From an uncultured Eubacterium sp. (GTDB lineage Bacteria > Bacillota > Clostridia > Oscillospirales > Acutalibacteraceae), in NCBI GenBank assembly GCA_910583925.1, contig CAJTZJ010000003.1, positions 139,713 through 203,712 on the forward strand: a stretch of 64,000 nt of DNA, read 5' to 3'. The position numbers and the translations under genes were made by a program. Positions 36,246-45,854 of the stretch are shown one piece after another. The notes beneath the pieces were generated by a model. It did no database searches, was not told where the DNA came from, and worked only from the letters and a program-made list of their open reading frames with translations. Positions within the stretch are counted from its first letter, which is position 1. Each line of letters opens with the position of its first letter.

Positions 36246-38621
36246 CTAATCCCTATATTCCTCAACAATATAACATTCAAGAATATCGCCGGGCTTGATA
36301 TCATCCCAGTTTTCAAGGGATATACCGCATTCATAACCCGAAGATACTTCTTTAACATCATCTTTAAATCGTTTAAGATTCTTAATCGCTGTATCAGCAA
36401 GCTGCTTGCCGTTTCTTACAACACGAACCTTGCCGTTTCTGCGTACATTACCGCTTGTAACAAGCGAGCCTGCAATTGAGCCTACACTTGAAAGGGTATA
36501 AACCTCACGAACCTCAACAGTACCGGTATCCACATTTCTGTACTTAACAGAACGCATACCGCGCATTGCCGATTCAATATCCTCTATTGCATCATAGATA
36601 ATATCATACTGCTTGATTTCAATACCATCCCTTGAGGCATTATCGGCAGCAATCTGCTCAACACCCGTTGCAAATGCAACAATAATCGCATTTGAGGCAT
36701 TGGCAAGCATAACATCGGAATCATTAACAGCACCAACGGCACCGTGAATAATCTTAACCCTTACCTCATCATTTTCAATCTTGAGAAGTGACTGCTTAAC
36801 AGCTTCAACTGAGCCCTGAACATCAGCCTTAACAATAACATTAAGCTCTTTCATTTCTCCGTCCTCAATCGTTGAGAAAAGCGTATCAAGCGTAACTTTC
36901 TGGTAAAGCTTGAATTCCTCTTCCTTTGCAAGAGCCTTTCGCTGCTCAACCAACTCTTTTGCAAGGCGTTCATTTGAAACAGCATTGAATTCATCACCGC
37001 TCATAGGAGCAGCATCAAGACCCATAATTTCAACAGGAACAGACGGACCTGCTTCATCAATTCTGTTGCCCTTATAATCTGTCATTGCACGAACACGGCC
37101 TACTGCCGTACCGGCAACAACATAATCGCCGGAACGAAGTGTACCGTTCTGAACAAGAAAAGTTGCAACAGGACCTCTTCCCTTATCAATCTTGGCTTCA
37201 ATTACAACACCCTTTGCAGAACGATTCGGATTCGCCTTAAGTTCTGCCATTTCGGAAACAAGAACGATTGTTTCAAGGAGCTTATCAATACCCATTTTAG
37301 TTTTAGCAGAAACAGGAACACATATTACATCTCCGCCCCATTCTTCAGGAACCAGATTATGCTCCGTAAGCTGCTCCATAATTCTTGCAGGGTTTGCACC
37401 CTCTTTATCCATTTTATTAATCGCAACAATAATTTCAATTTCCGCTGCCTTTGCATGGTTTATAGCTTCAATTGTCTGCGGCATAATACCGTCATCGGCT
37501 GCAACAACAAGCACTGCAACATCCGTTGCCATCGCACCTCTTGCACGCATAGCTGTAAACGCAGCATGACCCGGTGTATCAAGGAAAGTAATTTTCTGAT
37601 CATTAACCTCAACCTGATAAGCACCGATTGCCTGCGTAATACCGCCTGCCTCTGTTGAAGTTACATCTGTATCACGGATTGCATCAAGAATAGAGGTTTT
37701 ACCATGGTCTACATGGCCCATAACACATACTACAGGAGGACGGGTAATTGCATTTTCATCATCCTCAACCTCTTCTTCAATAATACGCTCTTCAATTGTC
37801 ACCTCAACAAGCTTTTCAACCTTAGCTCCAAGCTCTGTTGAAACGATTTCGGCGGTATCATAATCAATAACCTCATTAACGGTTGCCATAACACCGAGCA
37901 CCATAAGCTTTTTGATAACCTCAGTAGCTGTCATACGAAGAAGATTAGCAAGATCTCCTACTGTAATCTCATCCGGAACCTGAATCTTAATCTGCTGCTT
38001 CTTTCTCTGTTCAGCAATACGAGCAAGACGCTGCTGCTCCGTTTCCTTTTTGGAGCGAGCATGCATACCCTGCGGCTTCTTTTTTCTGTACTGCTTTGAT
38101 TTTTGATTAAGCTTTTGCTTTTTCTGATAATCGCCCATGGAAGAAGCAGGTGCAATATCCTCATACTTTTGATTGTATTTTTCAAGATCAACCGTGTTTA
38201 CACGGGTATCAATTCTGCGTGTTTCACCCTTTGTACGAGCCTGCGGAGTCTGATTCGCCTTTTTCTTTGCTTTTTCCTCTGCACGCTTTGCAGCCTGCTC
38301 TGCCATCTGAAGAATAGCGGCCTGACTTTCACGCTTTTTGTCCTTTTCCGTTGCAGGCTTTTTAGGTTTTGCCTCTTTATTCTGCTTCTTTTCTTCTTTT
38401 TTTTCTGATTTTTTCTTTGAAGAATTAAAGTAAGAATCTAATGTTTTAACGCTGTTGTCAATCGTAATTTTATCAAAAAGAACATTCAGCTCATCCTCTT
38501 CAAGCACCGTACCTGCCTTTTTTGCAGCACCGCCACAATACTGTGAAAGTATTTCGATAATTTCTTTATTCGTTTTTCCAAAGTCCCTTGCAACATCGGA
38601 AACTTTAACCTTTATTACCAT
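36246..38621 (-). CDS. infB: Translation initiation factor IF-2
   Basis: A 791-residue IF-2. The N-terminal helical domain is at ~1-65, then a long lysine-rich linker (~65-215), the second N-domain (~216-265) and the GTPase domain with GHVDHGKTS (~299-307), DTPGH and NKMD. Domains II, III and IV follow. A normal, complete protein in the nusA operon. Confidence 0.97.
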   Translation of the reverse strand: MVIKVKVSDVARDFGKTNKEIIEILSQYCGGAAKKAGTVLEEDELNVLFDKITIDNSVKTLDSYFNSSKKKSEKKEEKKQNKEAKPKKPATEKDKKRESQAAILQMAEQAAKRAEEKAKKKANQTPQARTKGETRRIDTRVNTVDLEKYNQKYEDIAPASSMGDYQKKQKLNQKSKQYRKKKPQGMHARSKKETEQQRLARIAEQRKKQQIKIQVPDEITVGDLANLLRMTATEVIKKLMVLGVMATVNEVIDYDTAEIVSTELGAKVEKLVEVTIEERIIEEEVEDDENAITRPPVVCVMGHVDHGKTSILDAIRDTDVTSTEAGGITQAIGAYQVEVNDQKITFLDTPGHAAFTAMRARGAMATDVAVLVVAADDGIMPQTIEAINHAKAAEIEIIVAINKMDKEGANPARIMEQLTEHNLVPEEWGGDVICVPVSAKTKMGIDKLLETIVLVSEMAELKANPNRSAKGVVIEAKIDKGRGPVATFLVQNGTLRSGDYVVAGTAVGRVRAMTDYKGNRIDEAGPSVPVEIMGLDAAPMSGDEFNAVSNERLAKELVEQRKALAKEEEFKLYQKVTLDTLFSTIEDGEMKELNVIVKADVQGSVEAVKQSLLKIENDEVRVKIIHGAVGAVNDSDVMLANASNAIIVAFATGVEQIAADNASRDGIEIKQYDIIYDAIEDIESAMRGMRSVKYRNVDTGTVEVREVYTLSSVGSIAGSLVTSGNVRRNGKVRVVRNGKQLADTAIKNLKRFKDDVKEVSSGYECGISLENWDDIKPGDILECYIVEEYRD

Positions 38622-38653
38622 ATATCGAATTCCTCCTGTCTTAAATTATGTTG

Positions 38654-38965
38654 TTAATCTTCTAATAGTGAAATAATTTTTTTGCTGAAATTCTTATCAT
38701 TAACCGCTATAACGCCTGCTTTATATCCACAGGAAAAATAAATTTCAACAATTGTTATATCTGTATAAAAAACGGGAATATCAAATTTTCTTTTGTCCAT
38801 TGCCGTTTTAAACTCAAGCCTTAAGCGTTCTGATGTATCCGAAGCAAAAATAAGACATTCCGCTTTACCTTCCATTACAGCCGATAAAGCCGTATCGTGC
38901 CCCATTGAAAGCCTGCCTGCTCTGCGGGCAAGCCCAAGCATTGAAAGCACCTTATTCTTTTCCAT
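38654..38965 (-). CDS. ylxQ: Ribosomal L7Ae-like protein YlxQ
   Basis: A 103-residue L7Ae/L30e-fold RNA-binding protein. KVLSMLGLARRAGRLSMG (~5-22) is typical. I chose ATG at 38965, which overlaps the rnpM stop region by 14 bases; a longer frame adds a lysine-rich stretch that is just rnpM read in another frame. Confidence 0.88.
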   Translation of the reverse strand: MEKNKVLSMLGLARRAGRLSMGHDTALSAVMEGKAECLIFASDTSERLRLEFKTAMDKRKFDIPVFYTDITIVEIYFSCGYKAGVIAVNDKNFSKKIISLLED

Positions 38966-39224
38966 TTTCAATTTCTTCTTCCATTTTATCGTAAATTTCA
39001 TCTTCAATTTTCATCGAAAACGCACGCTCAAAGGCTCTTTTTTTTCTTGCCTTTTTCAAGCATTCGGGATTATTGCAAACATAAGCACCGCGGCCGTTTT
39101 TTTTGCCTGTTAAATCAAGGCTGATTTCGCCCTCCGGGCTTTTAACAACCCTTACAAGCATGCGTTTATCAAACATTTCTCCGCAGCCTGTGCACATTCT
39201 TTTAACTTCACGCTTTGCTTTCAT
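38952..39224 (-). CDS. rnpM: RNase P modulator RnpM (YlxR, DUF448)
   Basis: A 90-residue YlxR-family protein. RMCTGCGEMFDKRMLVRVV (~9-27) and GRGAYVC (~45-51) are conserved. The family was found to bind RNase P RNA. It lies between nusA and ylxQ, the conserved position. Confidence 0.93.
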   Translation of the reverse strand: MKAKREVKRMCTGCGEMFDKRMLVRVVKSPEGEISLDLTGKKNGRGAYVCNNPECLKKARKKRAFERAFSMKIEDEIYDKMEEEIENGKE

Positions 39225-39244
39225 TCTTAATTATCTCCCAAAAT

Positions 39245-40309
39245 TTATTCCTGAACTCCCTCATAGAAGCCCGATTCAGGCTTAATATCTATCTTCCAGC
39301 CTGTAAGCTTTGCAGCAAGACGAACATTCTGACCCTTATTGCCGATAGCAAGACTAAGCTGATCATCCGGCACTGTTGCACGGCAGATTTTCTTTTCTTC
39401 ATCAAGGATTTCAACACTGCAAACATCAGATGGAGCAAGAGAAGCCGAGATAAATTCAGCATTATCCTCGCTGAAGTTTACAATATCAATCTTTTCACCG
39501 CCAAGTGCATCAACAATATTTGAAACTCTCTGACCCTTTGGTCCGATGCAAGCACCTACTGCATCAACATTTTCATCCTTACTGAAAACAGCAATCTTTG
39601 TTCTGGAGCCTGCCTCACGGGAAACCGATTTGATTTCGATTGTACCGTCAAAGATTTCCGGAACCTCTGTTTCAAATAATCTTCTTACAAGCCCCTTATG
39701 GGTTCTTGAAAGCATAATTTTCGGACCTCTGCTGTTATCCTGAATAACATCCACAATAAAGATTTTAATATTATCGCCCTCTGTAAGCACTTCGCCCGGC
39801 ACCTGCTCTGCCTTTGGAAGCATTGCAAGTGTTTTGCCGATTTCAACCGTTGCATTCCCTGTTACAGGATCAATCCTATGGATTTTTGCAGTAACAAGCT
39901 CCTGATTCTTATTCTGAAACTCTTCATACTGCTTGCCCTTTTCGCCTTCTCGGATACCCTGACGGATAACATTTTTCGCCGTCTGTGCAACAATTCTGCC
40001 GAAATCCTTGGTCTTGAGAGGAATATCAATCGTTTTTCCAACCTTTGCACTTTTGCGAAGCTCAAGCGCATCATCAATCAGAATATCTGTATCCTCATCC
40101 TCAATTTCTTCAACAACATTTTTGCGAACATAAACTTTGATTTTTTCTTTTTCAGGATCTATATCACAGAAAACAATATCCTTATCATTAAAGTATTCAC
40201 GCTTTGCGGCAACAATAATTGCACCCGAAATCTTTTCATAAAGATATTCTGCCGAAAGACCTTTCTCTTCTTCAAGCATTCTTACTGCTTCAAAAAATTC
40301 CTTGCTCAT
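39245..40309 (-). CDS. nusA: Transcription termination/antitermination protein NusA
   Basis: A 354-residue NusA with the N-terminal RNA polymerase-binding domain (~1-130), S1 domain (~135-200) and two KH domains (~205-345; VGACIGPKGQRV, LAIGNKGQNVRLA). It lacks the C-terminal acidic repeats of E. coli NusA, as usual in Bacillota. ATG at 40309 is chosen, with AGGAAAA upstream. Confidence 0.96.
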   Translation of the reverse strand: MSKEFFEAVRMLEEEKGLSAEYLYEKISGAIIVAAKREYFNDKDIVFCDIDPEKEKIKVYVRKNVVEEIEDEDTDILIDDALELRKSAKVGKTIDIPLKTKDFGRIVAQTAKNVIRQGIREGEKGKQYEEFQNKNQELVTAKIHRIDPVTGNATVEIGKTLAMLPKAEQVPGEVLTEGDNIKIFIVDVIQDNSRGPKIMLSRTHKGLVRRLFETEVPEIFDGTIEIKSVSREAGSRTKIAVFSKDENVDAVGACIGPKGQRVSNIVDALGGEKIDIVNFSEDNAEFISASLAPSDVCSVEILDEEKKICRATVPDDQLSLAIGNKGQNVRLAAKLTGWKIDIKPESGFYEGVQE

Positions 40310-40342
40310 TTTTCCTATCAACCTTTCTGTATTAAAATTGTT

Positions 40343-40819
40343 TTAAAAATCATTTATATTAAAATCATCAAGCTTAATATAAGAGGTTTCTTTTTTATTA
40401 AATGAAATTCTCTTATCATCCTGAAGCTTAATGGTTATTTCGCCGTTTTCATAGCTTTCGAGAATGCCGTTAAAATCACGGATATTCTCAATCGGCCTTA
40501 TCGTTCTTGCCATAACCGCTGAGCCGATATACCTTTCAAAATGCCAATCCTTTTTAAGTTCTCTTTCCACACCGGGAGAGGAAACCTCCAGCATATAGCT
40601 TTGAGAAATAGGATCTGCTTCATCAAGAGGTTTGGTTACTGCACGGGTTAAATCAACGCAATCATCAATAGAAACGCCGCCCTCTTTATCAATAAAAATT
40701 CTTAAATACCAGTCCGTCCCCTCTTTCGTAAAGGTAATATCCCAGATACTGACAGAGAGCTCTGAAGCAAAAGGTGCAACGATTTCTTCTACCTTCTGAA
40801 CCGTGTTTTTGCCTGCCAT
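40343..40819 (-). CDS. rimP: Ribosome maturation factor RimP
   Basis: A 158-residue RimP for 30S assembly. DCVDLTRAVTKPLDE (~62-76) and LEVSSPGVERELK (~84-96) are conserved. ATG at 40819 has AGGAGG upstream; the longer reading frame begins inside the leader hairpin. It is the first gene of the operon. Confidence 0.94.
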   Translation of the reverse strand: MAGKNTVQKVEEIVAPFASELSVSIWDITFTKEGTDWYLRIFIDKEGGVSIDDCVDLTRAVTKPLDEADPISQSYMLEVSSPGVERELKKDWHFERYIGSAVMARTIRPIENIRDFNGILESYENGEITIKLQDDKRISFNKKETSYIKLDDFNINDF

Positions 40820-40846
40820 TAAGAAAAAACCTCCTAACAATGATAT

Positions 40847-40871
40847 GAGAGCGGCTTCAAAAGCCACTCTC
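40847..40871 (-). promoter_or_regulatory. Leader hairpin of the rimP-nusA operon
   Basis: GAGAGTGGCTT pairs with AAGCCGCTCTC around TTG, one G-U pair, located between the promoter and the rimP ribosome-binding site. With no T run it is not a simple terminator; it may be a stability or control element. Confidence 0.45.
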
Positions 40872-40899
40872 ACTTTCACTTTCTTAACTTACGCTTTAT

Positions 40900-40928
40900 A
40901 ATATAATATATAAATTAGATATTGTCAA
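40900..40928 (-). promoter_or_regulatory. Promoter of the rimP-nusA-infB operon
   Basis: TTGACA, 17 bases, TATATT on the minus strand. Confidence 0.7.
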
Positions 40929-40935
40929 GACAAAT

Positions 40936-42837
40936 TTATCTTATTTTGTAAATATTACCCTCGAACGGTTTAAGAGCATCAGACGGCTTGCCCTTTGTTG
41001 AAAGAATAAGCTGTGCATTCTGCATATCAATCGGTCTTGGCTGAACCTTTTTGCCAAGGTTTAACTCAACATAGTAAAGCTCATCATTGTATTCTCTGTA
41101 ATAACAAAAAACAGGTGCATCAATATTTTCGGCACGCTTAAACTCACCGTAAACAAGGGCGGGTGTGTTCTTTCTTAATGCAATTGCTCTTTTGTAGAAA
41201 TTCAAAACACTGTCTTCTCTCCCGGCCTCATCTTCAGCATTAAATCTTCGGTAATCAGAGGTAATCTTAAGCCACGGCTTGCCTGTCGTAAAGCCTGCAT
41301 TTTCGCTGTCGCTCCATTGGAACGGACTTCTTGAATTATCACGAGTGCCTGTTTTTGCTTTGAAGAAAGCCTTTTCCTTGCTCTTTCCCTTAGCAACAAG
41401 CTCTTTATAGGTATTCACTGCCTGAACATCATCAATTTCTTCAATAGATTCAAAATCAACATTGCCCATTGAAATCTCCTGCCCCTGATAGATATACGGC
41501 ACACCGCGAAGCGTCATCTGAATCAGACCGCAGATTTTTGATATATCCTCCCGGTAAGCATCTGTTTTATCAACTCTTGTAACAATACGGGGATTATCAT
41601 GATTTTCAAAAAATACAGTCGGCCAGCAATGATTTGTATAATCCGTCTGGAAAATTTCAAAATTCTCCATAACCTTATATAAATCATAATCAAAATAATC
41701 GTAATTCGTATGTCCCTGATTGATTAGAAAATCAAAGTTGAATACGGTATCCAGCTCTTTGCGGAAATCAGCAGTAAGCATCTTATCCATTTCAATGCCT
41801 GCACCGCCGCATTCACCGACAGTATAAACATCATAGTTCCCAAAGGTTTTTTCCCGCATTTCACGCAGATATTCATGAAGACGAGGACCATAGAAATAAT
41901 ATTCCGCACCCTTATAGCCTGTTAATACACCAAGAAACGGATTGGCTTCCGGAAGATTAGGATCCTTGCTTATAAAATTAATAACATCCATTCTGAAGCC
42001 GTCAATCCCCTTGTCCAGCCACCAGTTCATCATAGCGTAGACATCATTGCGCATTTTCTCGTTTTCCCAGTTTAAATCCATCTGTTTTTTTGTCCAAAGA
42101 TGCATTGCCCACTGATCAAGGTGTTCATAATAATTCCATGCATTGCCCTTGAAAAGGGAATTCCAGTTGTTCGGGGGCGTTATTCCCTTATCGGCGGCAT
42201 CACGCCAGATATAATAATCATGATAAGGATTATCCTTTGATTTAAGCGCTTCTTTAAACCACTCATGTTCATCACTTGTATGGTTAACAACAAGATCAAC
42301 AATAAGCTTCATACCACGCTTATGTATTTCATCAAGCAGGGTATCAAAATCCTCCATTGTGCCGAATTCAGCTAAAATCTTTTTATAATCCCGAATATCA
42401 TAGCCATTATCATCATTCGGAGAATCATAAAAAGGAGAACACCATATGGCCGTTACACCCAAATCCTGAAGATAATCCAGTTTTTCCGTCACACCTTTTA
42501 AATCCCCGATACCATCGCCGTTGCTGTCATAAAACGAGCGGGGATAAACCTGATAAATAACCGCTTCCTTCCACCATTTTTTCTCAAGCGTTCCCTTATC
42601 CGTAATAACCTCGTCTTTTTCAAGATTAAGCATATCACAGATTTGCTGAACTGTATTTTTATCAATAAGACCTGCCGTAAGTGTATTAAGCAGTTTGAAT
42701 TTTCCGTTTCCGAGAGGTCCGTTTGTAATAAGAGCAGATGGCAGACGAAGAGCCATCATCAGTTTTTCCAACATATCCTTTGCCATAGGATTTTTTAAGG
42801 CATCCTTAAATTTAGTATTTGGTGTAATTTTTAACAT
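40936..42837 (-). CDS. GH13 alpha-glucosidase (oligo-1,6-glucosidase type) with extra N-terminal domain
   Basis: A 633-residue alpha-glucosidase of family GH13. The barrel begins at WWKEAVIYQVYPRSF (~88-102). The nucleophile Asp lies in GFRMDVINF, the acid/base Glu in YTVGECGG, and the third carboxylate in FENHDNPR. The first ~85 residues, with NPMAKDMLEKLMMALRLP and LLNTLTAGLIDK, are helical and not part of a normal GH13 start. GAGGGG precedes the ATG, so the extension is translated. No signal peptide. I see no terminator before the rimP promoter. Confidence 0.9.
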   Translation of the reverse strand: MLKITPNTKFKDALKNPMAKDMLEKLMMALRLPSALITNGPLGNGKFKLLNTLTAGLIDKNTVQQICDMLNLEKDEVITDKGTLEKKWWKEAVIYQVYPRSFYDSNGDGIGDLKGVTEKLDYLQDLGVTAIWCSPFYDSPNDDNGYDIRDYKKILAEFGTMEDFDTLLDEIHKRGMKLIVDLVVNHTSDEHEWFKEALKSKDNPYHDYYIWRDAADKGITPPNNWNSLFKGNAWNYYEHLDQWAMHLWTKKQMDLNWENEKMRNDVYAMMNWWLDKGIDGFRMDVINFISKDPNLPEANPFLGVLTGYKGAEYYFYGPRLHEYLREMREKTFGNYDVYTVGECGGAGIEMDKMLTADFRKELDTVFNFDFLINQGHTNYDYFDYDLYKVMENFEIFQTDYTNHCWPTVFFENHDNPRIVTRVDKTDAYREDISKICGLIQMTLRGVPYIYQGQEISMGNVDFESIEEIDDVQAVNTYKELVAKGKSKEKAFFKAKTGTRDNSRSPFQWSDSENAGFTTGKPWLKITSDYRRFNAEDEAGREDSVLNFYKRAIALRKNTPALVYGEFKRAENIDAPVFCYYREYNDELYYVELNLGKKVQPRPIDMQNAQLILSTKGKPSDALKPFEGNIYKIR

Positions 42838-42982
42838 AAGCGTATCCCCTCATTCATCTTAAATAATGTATAAACATATCCAATAATAATTATATGGCAA
42901 TAAAAATCTTTATTCTATACACAATATTCATAATATTTCATCAATCCTTTCGTGCATTCTGCCTAACAGATATATGGTAAAT

Positions 42983-43016
42983 GTAAAAATGAAGAGTGGA
43001 TATTAAATCCACTCTT
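42983..43016 (-). terminator. Candidate terminator of the small membrane protein gene
   Basis: Minus-strand AAGAGTGGAT pairs with ATCCACTCTT around TTAAT, followed by CATTTTTA. Confidence 0.55.
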
Positions 43017-43037
43017 TTAAAAAAACAAAAACCTTCT

Positions 43038-43478
43038 TTACAGAAAAACTTCCGAACTCAGACGCAGTCCCCAATATGCAGTAGCACTGAATATCAGAAT
43101 AAATATTGATACAACAAACTTGGTGAATTTATATTTTTTTACTATTCTATTGCTCCCTTTACCATTTACAAGTTTATAACGATAAAAAATGTACAAGCAC
43201 AATCCTATAAAGATAATAACCGCTGAAATCATCTGAATCATTGAATAAACTATATTCTCACCAAATTTTCGGAATATAGCAGCAAATACAAATCCTAAAA
43301 CTACTATTATACCCAAACGGCACAGAAATGATATTTTATCCAGCCTGAAATAAAAATGCCCATAACCATATTTTTTTCGGTAAAAATATGAGCATACTAT
43401 CATAAAAAACCATATAACTGTTATTATCTCAGAACAAAAATATACAAATTCATATTTGTTCATGAATACTTCTTCCAT
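43038..43478 (-). CDS. Small membrane protein of unknown function
   Basis: A 146-residue protein with four likely transmembrane segments (~9-28, ~50-68, ~74-95 and ~120-142) and a basic loop (YKLVNGKGSNRIVKKYK). AAGGAG lies six bases before the ATG, so it is a real gene. I do not recognise a family. It sits alone between the GH13 and gdhA genes, and is more AT-rich than both. Confidence 0.65.
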   Translation of the reverse strand: MEEVFMNKYEFVYFCSEIITVIWFFMIVCSYFYRKKYGYGHFYFRLDKISFLCRLGIIVVLGFVFAAIFRKFGENIVYSMIQMISAVIIFIGLCLYIFYRYKLVNGKGSNRIVKKYKFTKFVVSIFILIFSATAYWGLRLSSEVFL

Positions 43479-43507
43479 TCACAACTCCTTGCTTTTACAA
43501 ATATTTT

Positions 43508-43530
43508 AGGGCAGATTTGCAATCTGCCCT
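43508..43530. repeat. Perfect short palindrome after gdhA
   Basis: AGGGCAGATT/AATCTGCCCT around TGC. There is no T run on the gdhA side, so its role as terminator is doubtful. Confidence 0.5.
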
Positions 43531-43542
43531 GGTAAAACTCAA

Positions 43543-44898
43543 TTAATAAATACCCTGTGCCATCATTGCTTCAGCTACTTTTTCAAAGCCTGCAATATTT
43601 GCGCCGGCAACAAGATCATAGCCAAGACCATATCGTTGTGCAGCCTCAACGGATTGCTTATGAATATCAATCATTGCATTGTGAAGCTTTTCATCAACCT
43701 CCTCGGCTGTCCATGAAAATCTTTGGCTATTCTGGCTCATTTCAAGACCTGAAACACATACACCGCCTGCATTAACCGCCTTAGACGGAGCAATGATTAT
43801 ATCAGGATTTTTCATAAGAAACTCCTGTGCATCAGCCGTTGTAGGCATATTGGAAACCTCAATATAATATTTTACGCCATTCTGAACAAGCTTTTCAGCA
43901 TCCGCCAGATTCACCTCATTCTGCGTTGCACACGGCATAACGATATCAATATTTTCAAGCCCCCATGGCTTTTCATCAGGAATAAATACAGCAGACGGGA
44001 ATTTATCGCTGTAATCCTGAACTCTGTCTCTACCGCTTGCTCGCATTTCAAGAAGATAATCTATTTTTTCAGGAGTACATATTCCATCCTTATCATAAAC
44101 ATAACCGCCCGGACCGCTTATCGTAAGAGGAACTGCACCAAGCTCACTGAGCTTCTTGATTGCACCCCACGCTACATTTCCGAAACCGGAAAGTGCAACA
44201 CGCTTGCCTTTTATCGTATCCTTTTCGTGCTTAAGCACCTCACAAAGATAATATACAGCTCCATAACCTGTTGCCTCAGGACGGATAAGAGAACCGCCGT
44301 AGGACAAACCCTTGCCTGTAATAACACCGTTTTCAAATGCATCCTTTATACGCTTGTACTGACCAAACAGATAACCGATTTCTCTTGAACCAACGCCGAT
44401 ATCGCCGGCAGGAACATCAATACTTGGACCAATATGCCTGTAAAGCTCTGTCATATATGCCTGGCAAAAACGCATAATTTCGTTTTTGCTTTTTCCTCTC
44501 GGATCAAAATCAGAGCCACCCTTTGCTCCGCCCATGGGCAAACCGGTTAATGAATTTTTAAAGGTCTGTTCAAAACCAAGAAAATAAACAATACTTGAGT
44601 TTACACTTGGATGAAAGCGAAGTCCGCCCTTATACGGTCCGATTGCTGAATTGAACTGAACACGATAACCGCGGTTTACTCTTGTTTTACCCGAATCATC
44701 AACCCATGCTATACGGAAGGTTATCAGCCTGTCCGGCTCAACCATTCTTGTAAGCAGATCTTCTTCAACATATTCCGGATGCTGCTCTATAACCTTTTCC
44801 AACGAATGAAAAACCTCTTTGACACTTTGAATGTATTCCGGCTTTGCACTGTCTCTTCGTTCAACCGTTTTAATTACGCTTTCAATATATTCATTCAT
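43543..44898 (-). CDS. gdhA: NADP-type glutamate dehydrogenase
   Basis: A 451-residue hexameric-type glutamate dehydrogenase making glutamate from 2-oxoglutarate and ammonia. The catalytic lysine lies in LPMGGAKGGSDFDPRGK (~112-128), and the nucleotide-binding segment is VALSGFGNVAWG (~228-239). Length and the GGSDFDP motif fit the NADP-dependent class. Single-gene unit. Confidence 0.95.
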   Translation of the reverse strand: MNEYIESVIKTVERRDSAKPEYIQSVKEVFHSLEKVIEQHPEYVEEDLLTRMVEPDRLITFRIAWVDDSGKTRVNRGYRVQFNSAIGPYKGGLRFHPSVNSSIVYFLGFEQTFKNSLTGLPMGGAKGGSDFDPRGKSKNEIMRFCQAYMTELYRHIGPSIDVPAGDIGVGSREIGYLFGQYKRIKDAFENGVITGKGLSYGGSLIRPEATGYGAVYYLCEVLKHEKDTIKGKRVALSGFGNVAWGAIKKLSELGAVPLTISGPGGYVYDKDGICTPEKIDYLLEMRASGRDRVQDYSDKFPSAVFIPDEKPWGLENIDIVMPCATQNEVNLADAEKLVQNGVKYYIEVSNMPTTADAQEFLMKNPDIIIAPSKAVNAGGVCVSGLEMSQNSQRFSWTAEEVDEKLHNAMIDIHKQSVEAAQRYGLGYDLVAGANIAGFEKVAEAMMAQGIY

Positions 44899-45035
44899 AA
44901 ATAAATCCCCCTTATTATTAATTATAAATCAAAATATAAGTTAATACTATTGACAATAATTCTAATATCACATCAAAAAATTGTGCATTTTCACTAATTA
45001 TTTTCAACGAGCAATCACTCATTTGTATCCTATAA

Positions 45036-45067
45036 ACAAAAAAACGAAGCAGTGCCAAACTGCTTCG
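45036..45067 (-). terminator. Terminator of the ABC transporter operon
   Basis: Minus-strand CGAAGCAGT/ACTGCTTCG with a run of seven T. Confidence 0.85.
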
Positions 45068-45080
45068 CATATTTCAATAT

Positions 45081-45854
45081 TTAATTTCCTTTTTCAATGC
45101 TGATTCTGTCAAAAATTTCAAGAATATCTTCAACTCTGGTATTTTTCTTTTCCTGAGCCCGAATATCAAGCACGCTGTTTCCCTCGTGCATCATAAAGAG
45201 CCTGCTGCCATATTCAACGGCATAGCGAAGATTATGCGTAACCATAAGAGTTGTAAGCTTATTTTCATTTACAAGCTTATCCGTCAGCTCCATAACCCTG
45301 TCCGAAGATTTCGGATCAAGAGCAGCAATATGCTCATCAAGAATAAGCAAATCAACATTAGACATATTGGCAATAATAAGGGCAAGTGCCTGCCTTTGAC
45401 CGCCTGAAAGCGTACCAACCTGCACACCGAGCCGGTTTTCAAGCCCCATATCACACTGTTCAAGAAGGGATTTATAATAATCAATACGCTTTTTATTTAC
45501 GCATTTTCCCAGCCCAAAGGGCTTATTCTTATTATCGGCAAGCGCCATATTTTCAAGCACGGTTAAATCCGCACAGGTACCGATTTTAGGCTCCTGAAAA
45601 ACACGACCGATAATTTTTGCCCTTTTAAATTCAGAGGCGTGCGTTATATCATTTCCATTAAAAAGAATTTTTCCCTCATCAGCCTTTAATGAGCCGCAGA
45701 TAAGATTTAAAAGAGTGGTTTTTCCGCTTCCGTTTGAGCCGATAACAGAAACAAATTCTCCCTTTTCCATCTTAAAATTAAAGTGATCAAACACCGTTGC
45801 TTCATCTACTGTGCCTACATTAAAGCGCTTTGTTATATTCTGAAGTTCAAGCAT
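45081..45854 (-). CDS. ABC transporter ATP-binding protein
   Basis: A 257-residue ATPase. Walker A is GSNGSGKTTL (~39-48), the signature LSGGQRQAL (~149-157) and Walker B LLILDEHIAALD (~168-179). It overlaps the permease gene by eight bases. Together with the next two genes it forms a TrpXYZ-like importer of the tryptophan/ABC_sub_bind family. Confidence 0.9.
   Translation of the reverse strand: MLELQNITKRFNVGTVDEATVFDHFNFKMEKGEFVSVIGSNGSGKTTLLNLICGSLKADEGKILFNGNDITHASEFKRAKIIGRVFQEPKIGTCADLTVLENMALADNKNKPFGLGKCVNKKRIDYYKSLLEQCDMGLENRLGVQVGTLSGGQRQALALIIANMSNVDLLILDEHIAALDPKSSDRVMELTDKLVNENKLTTLMVTHNLRYAVEYGSRLFMMHEGNSVLDIRAQEKKNTRVEDILEIFDRISIEKGN

Noticed and set aside
40847..40871. Terminator of the GH13 gene
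   Set aside because: There is no T run after the hairpin on the minus strand, and it lies inside the rimP leader downstream of the promoter.
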